A DNA stretch of 64,000 nt from Actinomyces sp. HPA0247 (GTDB lineage Bacteria; Actinomycetota; Actinomycetes; Actinomycetales; Actinomycetaceae): NCBI GenBank assembly GCA_000411415.1, contig KE150450.1, positions 880,932-944,931 on the forward strand, given 5' to 3'. Shown here piece by piece: positions 1 to 7,709 of the stretch. Position 1 is the stretch's first letter. The number at the start of each line of letters is the position of its first letter. Both the position numbers and the translations under genes were made by a program. The notes beneath the pieces are model-generated. The model saw only the letters and a program-made list of their open reading frames with translations. It had not been told where the DNA came from and did no database searches.

Positions 1-243
1 CGGGCGCCGCGTGGGGCCGGGCTGCGCCATGGGCGGCGGCCCGCCCGCTCGCCGTCCGCGCTGCGAGCCTTCGGCTCGGCGCGTCGCCTCGAAGCCCGGC
101 CAGGCCCCGCCACCGCCCACTGGCACCGCGGCAGATCCCTCCGGCGCCCTTCACACCGGCGGCGCTGTGTCGCTGGAGTGTGCTTGTGTGTCGGCTCGAA
201 GCCCGGCCAGGCCCCGTGCCTCGAAGCGTTCCCTATCCTCAGT

Positions 244-351
244 TTCGCATGCAATTCCCTGACACCTGCAGTTCGTCACTTAGTGAAAAGCCTGGAATTT
301 CAACGATTACATTTCAAAGCATGAAGTGTGCGTGGGGGAATTGCATGCGAA
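244..351. repeat. Long inverted repeat (copy 1 of a two-copy family)
   Basis: Perfect 16-bp arms (244-259 and 336-351, core CGCATGCAATTCCC) flank a 76-nt loop. A shorter relative with a similar arm lies at 52277-52336. Both loops contain a TTTCAAA..CAT.GAA-like internal block. No reading frame of note is present. The rest of 1-589 is GC-rich non-coding DNA with a weak repeat (CCGCCGCCGCCCACGGGCAC-like) near 108, 365 and 2095. Confidence 0.55.
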
Positions 352-464
352 TATGTGCCGATCAGGCCCCGCCGCCGCTCACGGGTACCGCAGCCTGGTC
401 CCTCTACTCCCTGTGGGCGTCATGGGGGTCTCGCGTGTTGAGTTTTTGGGGTGCTCGGGTGTGT

Positions 465-539
465 GTTGTTACAAACGTCGTCAATCCAAGGTGTTTTTCG
501 TGTGGATTTCTGCCCCGTTGTTACGAACGTCGTCAATCC
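465..539 (+). repeat. Two direct copies of a 17-bp motif, 52 bp apart
   Basis: The motif GTTACAAACGTCGTCAA occurs near 469 and again, with one change, near 521, exactly 52 bp apart. Two inverted copies (1996 and 2048), also 52 bp apart, lie beyond the insertion sequence. Confidence 0.7.
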
Positions 540-555
540 GGGTCAAGTCCTGTGG

Positions 556-1933
556 AGTGGTGTAATCGTTTTGTGTCCTTCGGGGTGGGTTATGCGCTGA
601 GTTGGAGTGTGGGTTCCTCCTGTTGGGTGGGTTGGGGTGTGAGTCGTGATTTGGTGAGGATGTCGAGGCTGAGGTAGCGTCGGCCTTCTGCCCATTCGTC
701 GTTTTGTTCGGCGAGGACGGCTCCGACCAGGCGGATGATGGCCTGGCGGTTGGGGAAGATCCCCACGGAGTCGGTGCGTCGGCGGATTTCGCGGTTGAGG
801 CGCTCATTGGGGTTGTTGGACCAGATCTGGGTCCATACCCCGGTGGGGAAGGATGCGAACGCGAGGACGTCTGCCCTGGCTTGATCGAGGTGGTCACACA
901 CGGCGGGGAGCTTGTCGTTCACGTAGTCCAAGAGCCGGTCGTATTGAGCGTTGACTGAGGCGGCGTCGGGCTGGTCGTACACCGAGTGCAGCATTGCTTT
1001 GACGGCGGGCCATAGCGCTTTGGGGGTGACGGACATGAGATTCGCGGCGTAGTGGGTGCGGCATCGTTGCCAGGCGGCTCCGGGCAGGTTGGCGGCGATG
1101 GCCTCAACTAGGCCCAGATGGGCGTCGCTGGTGACCAGGCGCACGCCGGTCAGGCCTCGGGCGACTAGGTCAGCGAAGAACTCATTCCAGGCTGGACCGG
1201 TCTCGCTGGTGGATACGCGCACCCCCAGTACTTCGCGGTGTCCGTCATTGTTGACTCCGGTGGCAACTAGGACCGCGCACGAGACGACGCGCCCTCCTTC
1301 GCGCACTTTCATGGTCAGTGCGTCAGCGGCGACGAACGTGAAAGGCCCAGCGTCGTGGAGGGGGCGATGGCGGAACTCGTCCACGTGTTCGTCCAGGTCG
1401 GCTGCCATGCGTGAGACCTGGGACTTGGACAGTCCTGTGATCCCCAGGGTTTTGACGAGCTTGTCCATGCGGCGCGTGGATACTCCCGCTAAGTAACAGT
1501 CAGCGACCACTGTGATCAAGGCGCTTTCGGAGCGTTTGCGGCGCTGCAACAACCACTCTGGAAAGTAGGTTCCTGAGCGCAGCTTGGGGATCGCCACGTC
1601 AATGGTGCCGACCCTGGTGTCCAGGGGCCGGTAGCGATACCCATTGCGCCTGGTCTGACGCTGCGGGTCTTGTTGGCCCCACTGGGCCCCGCACACGGTG
1701 TCAGCGTCCGCTGATAACAACGCGTTAATCACGTGCTGGAGCAGGGAACGCATCAAATCCGGGGACGCCTGGGATAACGCCTCGCCAAGCAGGCCAGCAG
1801 GGTCGATAATATGAGGAGCGGTCATCGTTGTGCCTCCAAATCATTTCGAGTCAGAAGTAGAGAGCTTTCTCGAAGGATCACACGGTGACCGCACCCATAT
1901 CAAACGGGCCGACCACCACACGGTTACACCACT
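556..1933 (-). mobile_element. IS256-family insertion sequence
   Basis: A single transposase gene fills the element. Imperfect terminal inverted repeats were found by eye: AGTGGTGTAATCGT at 556-569 and its complement at 1920-1933 (13 of 14 match). The true ends may extend a few bases further. No 8-9 bp target duplication is visible, so the element may have recombined or the ends may be slightly misplaced. It sits between two inverted arrays of a 17-bp motif. Confidence 0.85.
590..1825 (-). CDS. IS256-family (Mutator-type) transposase
   Basis: This 411-residue protein is full length for the family. It shows the DDE catalytic triad in context: Asp in FVAADALT, Asp in LVTSDAHLG, and Glu in SNNPNERLNRE. 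The Cys/His signature RCRTHYAANL lies between the second Asp and the Glu, as in IS256 transposases. The frame is uninterrupted, so the element could be active. It catalyses cut-and-paste or copy-out transposition of the surrounding IS. It is the only gene in the element and starts about 95 bp inside the right inverted repeat. Confidence 0.95.
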   Translation of the reverse strand: MTAPHIIDPAGLLGEALSQASPDLMRSLLQHVINALLSADADTVCGAQWGQQDPQRQTRRNGYRYRPLDTRVGTIDVAIPKLRSGTYFPEWLLQRRKRSESALITVVADCYLAGVSTRRMDKLVKTLGITGLSKSQVSRMAADLDEHVDEFRHRPLHDAGPFTFVAADALTMKVREGGRVVSCAVLVATGVNNDGHREVLGVRVSTSETGPAWNEFFADLVARGLTGVRLVTSDAHLGLVEAIAANLPGAAWQRCRTHYAANLMSVTPKALWPAVKAMLHSVYDQPDAASVNAQYDRLLDYVNDKLPAVCDHLDQARADVLAFASFPTGVWTQIWSNNPNERLNREIRRRTDSVGIFPNRQAIIRLVGAVLAEQNDEWAEGRRYLSLDILTKSRLTPQPTQQEEPTLQLSA

Positions 1934-1995
1934 ATGCGGGACACTACTTCAATCCGAGGGCTTTTTCGCTGAAAATGGCTGTTTTTGGGCTTAGA

Positions 1996-2064
1996 TTGAC
2001 GACGTTTGTAACAGGGGTCCTCGTGAGGCGATATGAATTGCGTTGGTTTGACGACGTTTGCAAC
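1996..2064 (-). repeat. Inverted pair of the 17-bp motif, 52 bp apart
   Basis: TTGACGACGTTTGTAAC at 1996-2012 and TTGACGACGTTTGCAAC at 2048-2064 are reverse complements of the two copies left of the IS, with the same 52-bp spacing. The four copies form two converging arrays around the IS256 element. The surrounding DNA (1934-2298) holds no supportable gene. Confidence 0.7.
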
Positions 2065-2298
2065 GTCGGCCGCCCACTGGTCGCCCGGCCAGGGTCCGCC
2101 GCCGCCCACGGGCACTGTGGTCAGGCCCTGTCGGCCAGGCCGCCCGGTTGCCTGAAACTGCCATCGCCTTTGCGGGTGAGAAATTGGCTGTTTTGGCGCA
2201 GTTTTCGGGTGCAGAGGTGATGGTGGTTTCAATGGTTGCTGTTCAGGGGAGTGCAGTGGTGTTGTCGGTTTCAAAGTCGCCACGTTGTCGCGCCTCGT

Positions 2299-2566
2299 GC
2301 GCGAAAAAGTTCGCCCTGCGTGGTCTGATGGTGGACGTGAGCGCGAAAAAGTTCGCCCTGCACGCTTAAAACACCCCAAAATCGGCGTTTTTGCGCTTGC
2401 TGGGAGAACTTTTTCGCGGAAGAGCCGCTGAAGGGGCTGTGCTGGGAGAACTTTTTCGCGGAAGAGCCACTGGAGGGGCTGTGCTGGGAGAACTTTTTCG
2501 CGGAAATGCTGCTGGAGGGGCGGTGCTGGGCGAGTTCTTTCGCGCCAATCGGCCCTGCGCCCAGGT
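2299..2566. repeat. 42-bp-period array with two inverted and four direct units
   Basis: Two units beginning GCGCGAAAAAGTTCGCC start at 2299 and 2341. Four units carrying the reverse-complement core GAACTTTTTCGCG start at 2399, 2441, 2483 and 2525; the last is degenerate. Every step is 42 bp. Because 42 is a multiple of three, frames stay open on both strands, but I see no start signal or protein family and do not call a gene. Confidence 0.75.
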
Positions 2567-2602
2567 CTTGTAGGCGACGTGGCGCACGAGGCTGGCTGCG
2601 GT

Positions 2603-2678
2603 GGGGGTTTTGCAGCATTAGAAGCTGGTTGGCGGCGTGTCGCCGGCGTGTCGTACCTCTAATGACGCCATTTCCCCC
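2603..2678. repeat. 76-nt hairpin element, copy 1
   Basis: It starts GGGGGTTTT and ends TTTCCCCC, with inner arms CATTAG/CTAATG and a loop containing CGGCGTGTC twice, two bases apart. Copies at 31373-31448 and 38262-38337 have the same 76-nt length and loop but different stem sequence. This copy has the weakest stem of the three, with a bulge. Confidence 0.7.
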
Positions 2679-2799
2679 GTTTCGTGGCGGCCCGGCCGCG
2701 CCGAGCGCGGCAAGCGCGCGAGCGCCCTCTCGGCGGACTTCACCCCAGAGGGCGCGCAGGCGTTCTTCGACTACCACCAGCAGCAGAAGGAGAAGGAAC

Positions 2800-3327
2800 A
2801 TGAGCGCAGCGCTCGACAGGCTGAAGCAGCAGAACGAGCCCGAGCAGTCGTAGCAGCAGCTCGGCAGTCCGGAGACGATGGAGCTGTTGACCTCGATCCT
2901 CGCCGCCGTCGAGGCGCAGAACACGAGGATTGCCACGCCGGCCGAACAGCAGAAGAAGCTCGCGGGGTTCGTGAAGGTCATGGACGAGGAGACGACGAGG
3001 CGGGCGGAGCGGATCATCGCCGCGACGGCGAAGCTGGAGGCGCGACAGCTCTGGTCCGCCGCCACCGCGATGTGCCTCGTTCTCCTGCCGGTGGCCGTGG
3101 TCATCGCCGGTCTTTGGATGGGCATCGCCGGGCTCATCATGGGTGTTCAGTGGGCGCTGGACGTGGACGGGAGCGTGTGGCTCGGCATCGGCCGGTGGCT
3201 CGTGGTCGGCGCTGGCCTCGCCGGGGCCTGCTACGGGCTCTTCGTGTCCGTCCGCTGGGTTGCGGGTCTCGTTGAGACCTGGAAGGGCCGCAGGATGCCG
3301 AAGTGGCCCCGCTGGCGCAAGAGGTGA
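2800..3327 (+). pseudogene. Plasmid mobilisation-type membrane protein, interrupted by a stop codon
   Basis: From ATG 2800 the frame reads MSAALDRLKQQNEPEQS, meets TAG at 2851-2853, then continues in the same frame through MELLTSILAAVEAQNTRI to a stop at 3325. The product would be about 175 residues: a charged helical N-terminus, two membrane segments (roughly residues 90-115 and 125-150) and a basic C-terminal tail. This layout is that of accessory mobilisation proteins encoded beside relaxases. Just upstream (2715-2850) another frame reads like a basic, Gln/Glu/Arg-rich relaxase C-terminus (EGAQAFFDYHQQQKEKEHER) without a start. The 149-residue downstream part could still be translated from ATG 2878. 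Confidence 0.55.
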
Positions 3328-3414
3328 TCACGCCTCACGAGGGCAAGCGCGCGCAGCGCGTGCGGCAGCGCGACAACTGGAGATTAGGTCAGCGACTGCT
3401 GTATAGTTCAGCGC

Positions 3415-3783
3415 ATGCTGACCATTGCTTCGCGTCTCGACGTCATGAACCGGCTCGGCCGGGCCATGGCCGACCCGACGCGTTCCCGGATCCTGATGTC
3501 CCTGCTTGACGGCCCGAGCCACCCCGCCGTGCTCTCGCGCGAGCTGGGGCTGACCCGATCGAACGTGTCCAACCATCTGACCTGTCTGCGCGACTGCGGC
3601 ATCGTGGTCGCCGAGCCCGAGGGGCGGCAGACCCGCTACGAGATCGCCGACCCGCACCTGGCCGCGGCGCTGACGGCACTGGTTGATGTGACCCTCGCCG
3701 TGGACGAGAGCGCGCCGTGCATCGACCTGGCCTGCTCGGTGCCGGGCTGCTGCGCCGCGAGCAGTTCGGGGGGCGCCTCGTGA
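3415..3783 (+). CDS. cmtR: CmtR-type ArsR/SmtB metal-sensing repressor
   Basis: This 122-residue winged-helix protein represses efflux genes until Cd(II) or Pb(II) binds. Cys57 and Cys61 in the recognition helix (NHLTCLRDC) and Cys102 in the tail (ESAPCID) fall at exactly the three positions that bind metal in Mycobacterium tuberculosis CmtR. An extra Cys-rich tail (CSVPGCC) follows and may add ligands. A likely -10 (TATAGT, 3402-3407) lies about 8 bp before the ATG, so the mRNA is probably nearly leaderless. The stop overlaps the start of the ATPase gene by 4 nt, indicating translational coupling and joint autoregulation. Confidence 0.92.
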   Translation: MLTIASRLDVMNRLGRAMADPTRSRILMSLLDGPSHPAVLSRELGLTRSNVSNHLTCLRDCGIVVAEPEGRQTRYEIADPHLAAALTALVDVTLAVDESAPCIDLACSVPGCCAASSSGGAS

Positions 3784-5684
3784 GCGCCGCCTGCGGCTGC
3801 GACGAGCCGACGACCAGCCCCGCGGACGAGGCAGAGGAGACAGAGCGCCCGTGGTGGCGTGATCCCGGCCTGGTCGTGCCGATCCTCTCCGGCGTCGCGT
3901 TCGGCACCGGCCTGGCGCTGGAGTGGTCGGGGCTGCACATCGCGGCGCTGGTCGCGTTCTGGGCGGGCCTGCTGCTGGGCGCGTACACGTTCGTGCCCGG
4001 TGCGATCCGGAATCTCGTTGTGAAGCGCAAGCTCGGGATCGCGCTGCTGATGACGATCAGCGCCGTGGGCGCGGTGATCCTCGGCTACGTCGAGGAGGCG
4101 GCCGCGCTGGCATTCCTCTTCTCGATCGCCGAGGCCCTGGAGGACAAGGCGATGGACCGCGCCCGCGGCGGGCTGCGCGCGCTGCTGAAGCTCGTGCCGG
4201 AGACCGCGACCGTGCTGCGCGACGGGACCTCCGCCTCGGTCCCGGCCAGGGAGATCGCCGTCGGCGACGTGCTGCTGGTCCGCCCTGGCGAGCGGGTCGC
4301 GACCGATGGGCTGGTCCGCTCGGGCCGGTCGAGCCTGGACACTTCGGCGATCACCGGTGAATCGATCCCGGTCGAGGTCGCGCCCGGAGAAGCGGTGTCG
4401 GCGGGCGCGATCAACAGCGCCGGCGTGCTGGAGGTCGAGGCGACCGCCGCGGGCACCGACAACTCGCTGACCACGATCGTGGAGCTGGTAGAGCAGGCCC
4501 AGGCCGAGAAGGGCGACCGAGCCCGGATCGCTGACCGGATCGCCCGCCCGCTGGTGCCCGGCGTGATGATCCTCGCCGTCCTCGTCGGCGTGCTCGGGTC
4601 CCTGCTCGGTGACCCGGAGACCTGGATCACCCGCGCCCTGGTCGTCCTCGTCGCGGCCAGCCCCTGCGCGCTGGCGATTGCGGTGCCCGTCACCGTGGTC
4701 TCCGCGATCGGCGCGGCGACCAAGTTCGGCGTCGTCATCAAGAGCGGGGCTGCCTTCGAGCGCCTCGGCGGTATCCGGCACCTGGCCGTGGACAAGACCG
4801 GCACTTTGACACGCAACCGGCCCGAGGTAACCGCCATCGTCGCCGCCCATGGGTTCGACGATGCGCAGGTGCTTGCTTGGGCTGCCGCCGTGGAGCAGCA
4901 CTCGACGCACCCACTCGCCGCCGCTATCGCTGCCGCGGGCCGGGGAACCCCCGCCGCGCAGGACGTGGCCGAGGAGGCCGGGCACGGCATCGGCGGCCTG
5001 GTCGACGGCCGCAGGGTGGCGGTGGGCAGTCCGCGCTGGATCGACGCCGGTCCGCTCAAGGCCCGGGTCGAGGACCTGGAGGCCGAGGGGCAGACCTGCG
5101 TGCTCGTCACCGTCGACGGCTTCCTGGCCGGGGCGATCGGCGTCCGCGACGAGCTGCGCCCCGAGGTCCCCGAGGTCGTGCGGACCCTGCGCGACCAGGG
5201 CGTCGAGGTGAGCATGCTCACTGGCGACAACTCCCGCACCGCTGCTGCGCTGGCGAAGCTGGCCGGGATCGGCGACGTGCACGCCGAGCTGCGTCCCGAG
5301 GACAAGGCTCGTATCGTCGCCGGGTTCTCGGAGACGTCGCCGACCGCGATGATCGGTGACGGCATCAACGACGCGCCCGCCCTGGCCGGGGCGACCGTGG
5401 GCATCGCGATGGGCGCGACCGGCTCCGACGCCGCGATCGAGTCCGCCGACGTCGCCTTCACCGGCCACGACCTCGGCCTCATCCCGCAGGCTCTGCGCCA
5501 CGCCCGCCGCGGCGGCAGGATCATCAACCAGAACATCGTTCTGTCCTTGGCGATCATCACTGTGCTGCTGCCGCTGGCGATCACCGGCGTGCTCGGCCTG
5601 GCAGCGGTCGTCCTCGTGCACGAGGTCGCCGAAGTCGTCGTCATCGCCAACGGACTGCGGGCTGCGCGTGCCCGCAAGCAATAG
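3780..5684 (+). CDS. P1B-type heavy-metal-exporting ATPase
   Basis: Membrane pump that exports a soft divalent metal (Cd, Pb or Zn by analogy with the CmtR regulon) using ATP. GTG 3780 is chosen because it gives a GTGA overlap with the cmtR stop; the frame is open further upstream but that part lies inside cmtR. The product is 634 residues. Motifs seen in order: actuator TGES, membrane SPC in VAASPCALAI, phosphorylation DKTGT, the HP dipeptide of P1B pumps (QHSTHPLAAAI) and hinge GDGINDAPAL. There is no N-terminal HMA domain, only a short CGC-containing start. SPC rather than CPC is known in some P1B subgroups and leaves the exact metal uncertain. Confidence 0.93.
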   Translation: MSAACGCDEPTTSPADEAEETERPWWRDPGLVVPILSGVAFGTGLALEWSGLHIAALVAFWAGLLLGAYTFVPGAIRNLVVKRKLGIALLMTISAVGAVILGYVEEAAALAFLFSIAEALEDKAMDRARGGLRALLKLVPETATVLRDGTSASVPAREIAVGDVLLVRPGERVATDGLVRSGRSSLDTSAITGESIPVEVAPGEAVSAGAINSAGVLEVEATAAGTDNSLTTIVELVEQAQAEKGDRARIADRIARPLVPGVMILAVLVGVLGSLLGDPETWITRALVVLVAASPCALAIAVPVTVVSAIGAATKFGVVIKSGAAFERLGGIRHLAVDKTGTLTRNRPEVTAIVAAHGFDDAQVLAWAAAVEQHSTHPLAAAIAAAGRGTPAAQDVAEEAGHGIGGLVDGRRVAVGSPRWIDAGPLKARVEDLEAEGQTCVLVTVDGFLAGAIGVRDELRPEVPEVVRTLRDQGVEVSMLTGDNSRTAAALAKLAGIGDVHAELRPEDKARIVAGFSETSPTAMIGDGINDAPALAGATVGIAMGATGSDAAIESADVAFTGHDLGLIPQALRHARRGGRIINQNIVLSLAIITVLLPLAITGVLGLAAVVLVHEVAEVVVIANGLRAARARKQ

Positions 5685-5712
5685 GTGTTCCGTCCAACGC
5701 CATAACTCAGAC

Positions 5713-5998
5713 ATGCGCTACGAGAACCCTCTCTACCTCGCCGAGGAGGCCGCAGCCCTGGACCTGATCGCGGACGGACGCACTGCCCTCGACGCTCATC
5801 AAGCAGCTGAGCCAGGATCGTGCGCTCGCGGAGGCTGACACGCTCCTCCTGACGATCCCCAACCAGCTTGGATTCGAGGAGAACTGGTCGATCATTCGCA
5901 ACTTCGCGGAGTACGTCGCGCCCGCCCTCGGGTGGGAGCCGGCGCGTCCTGGCGTGGTGCCGACGGGCTACGACGTCGACGAGGCCGTGGCCGAGTAA
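5713..5998 (+). pseudogene. Luciferase-like (LLM) flavin monooxygenase remnant
   Basis: From 5713 one frame reads MRYENPLYLAEEAAALDLIADGR, matching the N-terminal region of LLM-class oxidoreductases. A second frame then reads TLIKQLSQDRALAEADTLLL through GFEENWSIIRNFAEYVAPAL to TAA 5996-5998, matching the C-terminal end of the same family. The two parts abut near 5790. About 95 codons remain of a usual 330-370, so a large internal deletion and frame change have removed the active-site core. It marks the right-hand debris of the metal-resistance island. Confidence 0.6.
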
Positions 5999-6137
5999 CG
6001 GGGAGCGGGATCGCGGGTGGTGCCTGGGCGTTCGTTCACGTGGGCTGCACAAACGTGACGTTACCAAGCGTCAGCAAGAGTGACTGAACGCCTGCACCCT
6101 CAAGGAGTGCAGGCCCGCCGACCGCGCAAGCATCAAG

Positions 6138-6182
6138 CCGGGGTGGGGGCATTGAGAAGCCCCACCCCGGTTTCACTTTTTG
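6138..6182 (+). terminator. Intrinsic terminator upstream of the DASS transporter
   Basis: An 11-bp perfect GC stem (6138-6148 with 6160-6170, CCGGGGTGGGG) with an 11-nt loop is followed by TTTCACTTTTT. It ends transcription coming from the island side. The rest of 5999-6241 shows only a small CTGCAC/GTGCAG hairpin near 6095 and the transporter promoter region. Confidence 0.85.
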
Positions 6183-6241
6183 TGTGCGCTGGCATACACT
6201 GGTCGGACACTATCCAAGCAAGACGATGAGGTCTTCACATA

Positions 6242-7708
6242 ATGGCTCGACGCTCCAAGGGCGCGGTGTCAATCAATCCGCGCTCCGCTCAGAATATGTC
6301 CACGCGACCGGCAGATTTCTCGAAGAAGAAGCAATCAATTTGCCCGGCCAAGGTGTTTGGCGCCGTTGCGGCGCTGGCGTGCATTGTGACCTGCCTGTTC
6401 GTGCAGTTGCCCGGCCTGGACGTGGCCGGTACGCGCATGTTCGGCATTTTCCTGGCGGCGATTCTGCTGTGGGTGACGGAGGCGGTGCCCTTGGCGGGCA
6501 CGGCGGTCCTCGTCATTTTCTTGGAGGTCTTGTTCATTTCGGACCACGCGCTGCTGAGCGTGGGTGAGGGTGCACCGGCGTACACGAAGTTCTTCGGTGC
6601 CCTGGCTAACCCGGTCATCATCCTGTTCCTGGGCGGCTTCATGGTGGCCGACGGCGCCGCCAAGTACAAGCTGGATCGTGCCCTCTCGGCGGTTCTCCTC
6701 AAGCCTTTCATGGGCAAGCCGCGCCTGACGGTCATGGGCGTCATGCTGATCACCGCGATCATGAGTATGTTCATGTCGAACACGGCGACCACGGCGACGA
6801 TGTTCGCCGTCATGATGCCCGTCATCATGGCTCTGCCCGAGGGCAAGGCGCGCACCGGTATCGCCCTGTCGATCCCGGTGGCCGCGAACGTCGGCGGCAT
6901 GGGCACGCCGGTCGGCACGCCCCCGAACGCGATCGCCCTGGGCGCGCTGGAAAACGCGGGTGTGAAGGTGACCTTCCTGCAGTGGATGCTCGCGGCCGTC
7001 CCGCTGATGCTGGTGCTCCTGGCCCTGTCGTGGGCGTTCATCGCGTGGCGCTACATCCCCACGGACGCCAAGTTCAACATCGACACGTCGGCTCGCTTCG
7101 AGAAGTCGCGCAGCGCGATCATCTTCTACTCGGTCGCAGGCCTGACGATCCTCCTGTGGATGACGGAGTCGCTGCACCACATTTCCGCCAACGTCGTCGG
7201 CTTCCTACCGGTCGTGGTTCTCCTCATGACGAAGGTGATGAGCGGCGACGACCTGCGCGCCCTCGACTGGCCGGTGCTGTGGCTGGTCGCCGGTGGTATC
7301 GCGTTGGGATCGGGAGTGGCCGCCACGGGCCTCGACAAGTGGATGCTCGGCTCGATCCAGTGGGCCTCGATCCCCGGCGTCCTCCTGATCTTCGTATTGG
7401 CTCTCGTGGGCTGGGTGACCTCGAACGTCATCTCGCACTCGGCGTCCGCGAACCTCCTGATCCCGATGGGTATGGGCCTGGCGACGACGGTGTCCACGAG
7501 CGCCGCCGAGATCGCCATCGTCATCGCCCTGGGCTGCTCGCTCGGCATGTGCCTGCCGATCTCGACCCCGCCGAACGCGATCGCGTACTCGACGGGCACG
7601 ACCCCGACCCGCGAGATGGCAATTGTCGGCATCGTCGTCGGCGTCATCGGCATCATTCTCCTGGCGTTTGTTGCGCCGCTGACATGGGGATTCATCGGGG
7701 TGATGTGA
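6242..7708 (+). CDS. DASS (SLC13-type) anion/dicarboxylate symporter
   Basis: Integral membrane transporter of 488 residues, with about 11-12 hydrophobic segments, that imports dicarboxylates or related anions with Na+ or H+. Two signature repeats support this: SNTATTATM with GTPPNAIA in the first half, and SHSASANLL with STPPNAIAYSTG in the second half, matching the paired SNT and TPPNA motifs of the family. The N-terminal 30 residues are basic and variable. A -10-like CATACACT lies near 6190. The histidine-kinase gene starts 2 nt after the stop, so the transporter and two-component system form one operon. Confidence 0.9.
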   Translation: MARRSKGAVSINPRSAQNMSTRPADFSKKKQSICPAKVFGAVAALACIVTCLFVQLPGLDVAGTRMFGIFLAAILLWVTEAVPLAGTAVLVIFLEVLFISDHALLSVGEGAPAYTKFFGALANPVIILFLGGFMVADGAAKYKLDRALSAVLLKPFMGKPRLTVMGVMLITAIMSMFMSNTATTATMFAVMMPVIMALPEGKARTGIALSIPVAANVGGMGTPVGTPPNAIALGALENAGVKVTFLQWMLAAVPLMLVLLALSWAFIAWRYIPTDAKFNIDTSARFEKSRSAIIFYSVAGLTILLWMTESLHHISANVVGFLPVVVLLMTKVMSGDDLRALDWPVLWLVAGGIALGSGVAATGLDKWMLGSIQWASIPGVLLIFVLALVGWVTSNVISHSASANLLIPMGMGLATTVSTSAAEIAIVIALGCSLGMCLPISTPPNAIAYSTGTTPTREMAIVGIVVGVIGIILLAFVAPLTWGFIGVM

Positions 7709-7709
7709 C

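Noticed and set aside
465-539. The 52-bp-spaced motifs as a minimal CRISPR array
   Set aside because: Only two repeats per side, the conserved core is about 17-23 bp, the pairs are inverted to each other, and no cas genes are near.
556-1933. Target-site duplication flanking the IS256 element
   Set aside because: The eight bases on either side of the best terminal-repeat boundary do not match; I could not define a duplication.
2271-3140. Long minus-strand frame across the 42-bp array coding for a repeat protein
   Set aside because: The frame stays open only because the period is a multiple of three. No ribosome site or family match, and it overlaps the mobilisation gene on the other strand.
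3636-5714. Open minus-strand frame of about 690 codons opposite the metal ATPase
   Set aside because: A GC-skew shadow of the ATPase gene, with low-complexity composition and no domain; the plus strand has clear P-type ATPase motifs.
5999-6137. tRNA gene or attachment site at the right edge of the island
   Set aside because: No cloverleaf, T-loop sequence or CCA-like 3' end could be found, and no matching direct repeat was seen on the left edge.
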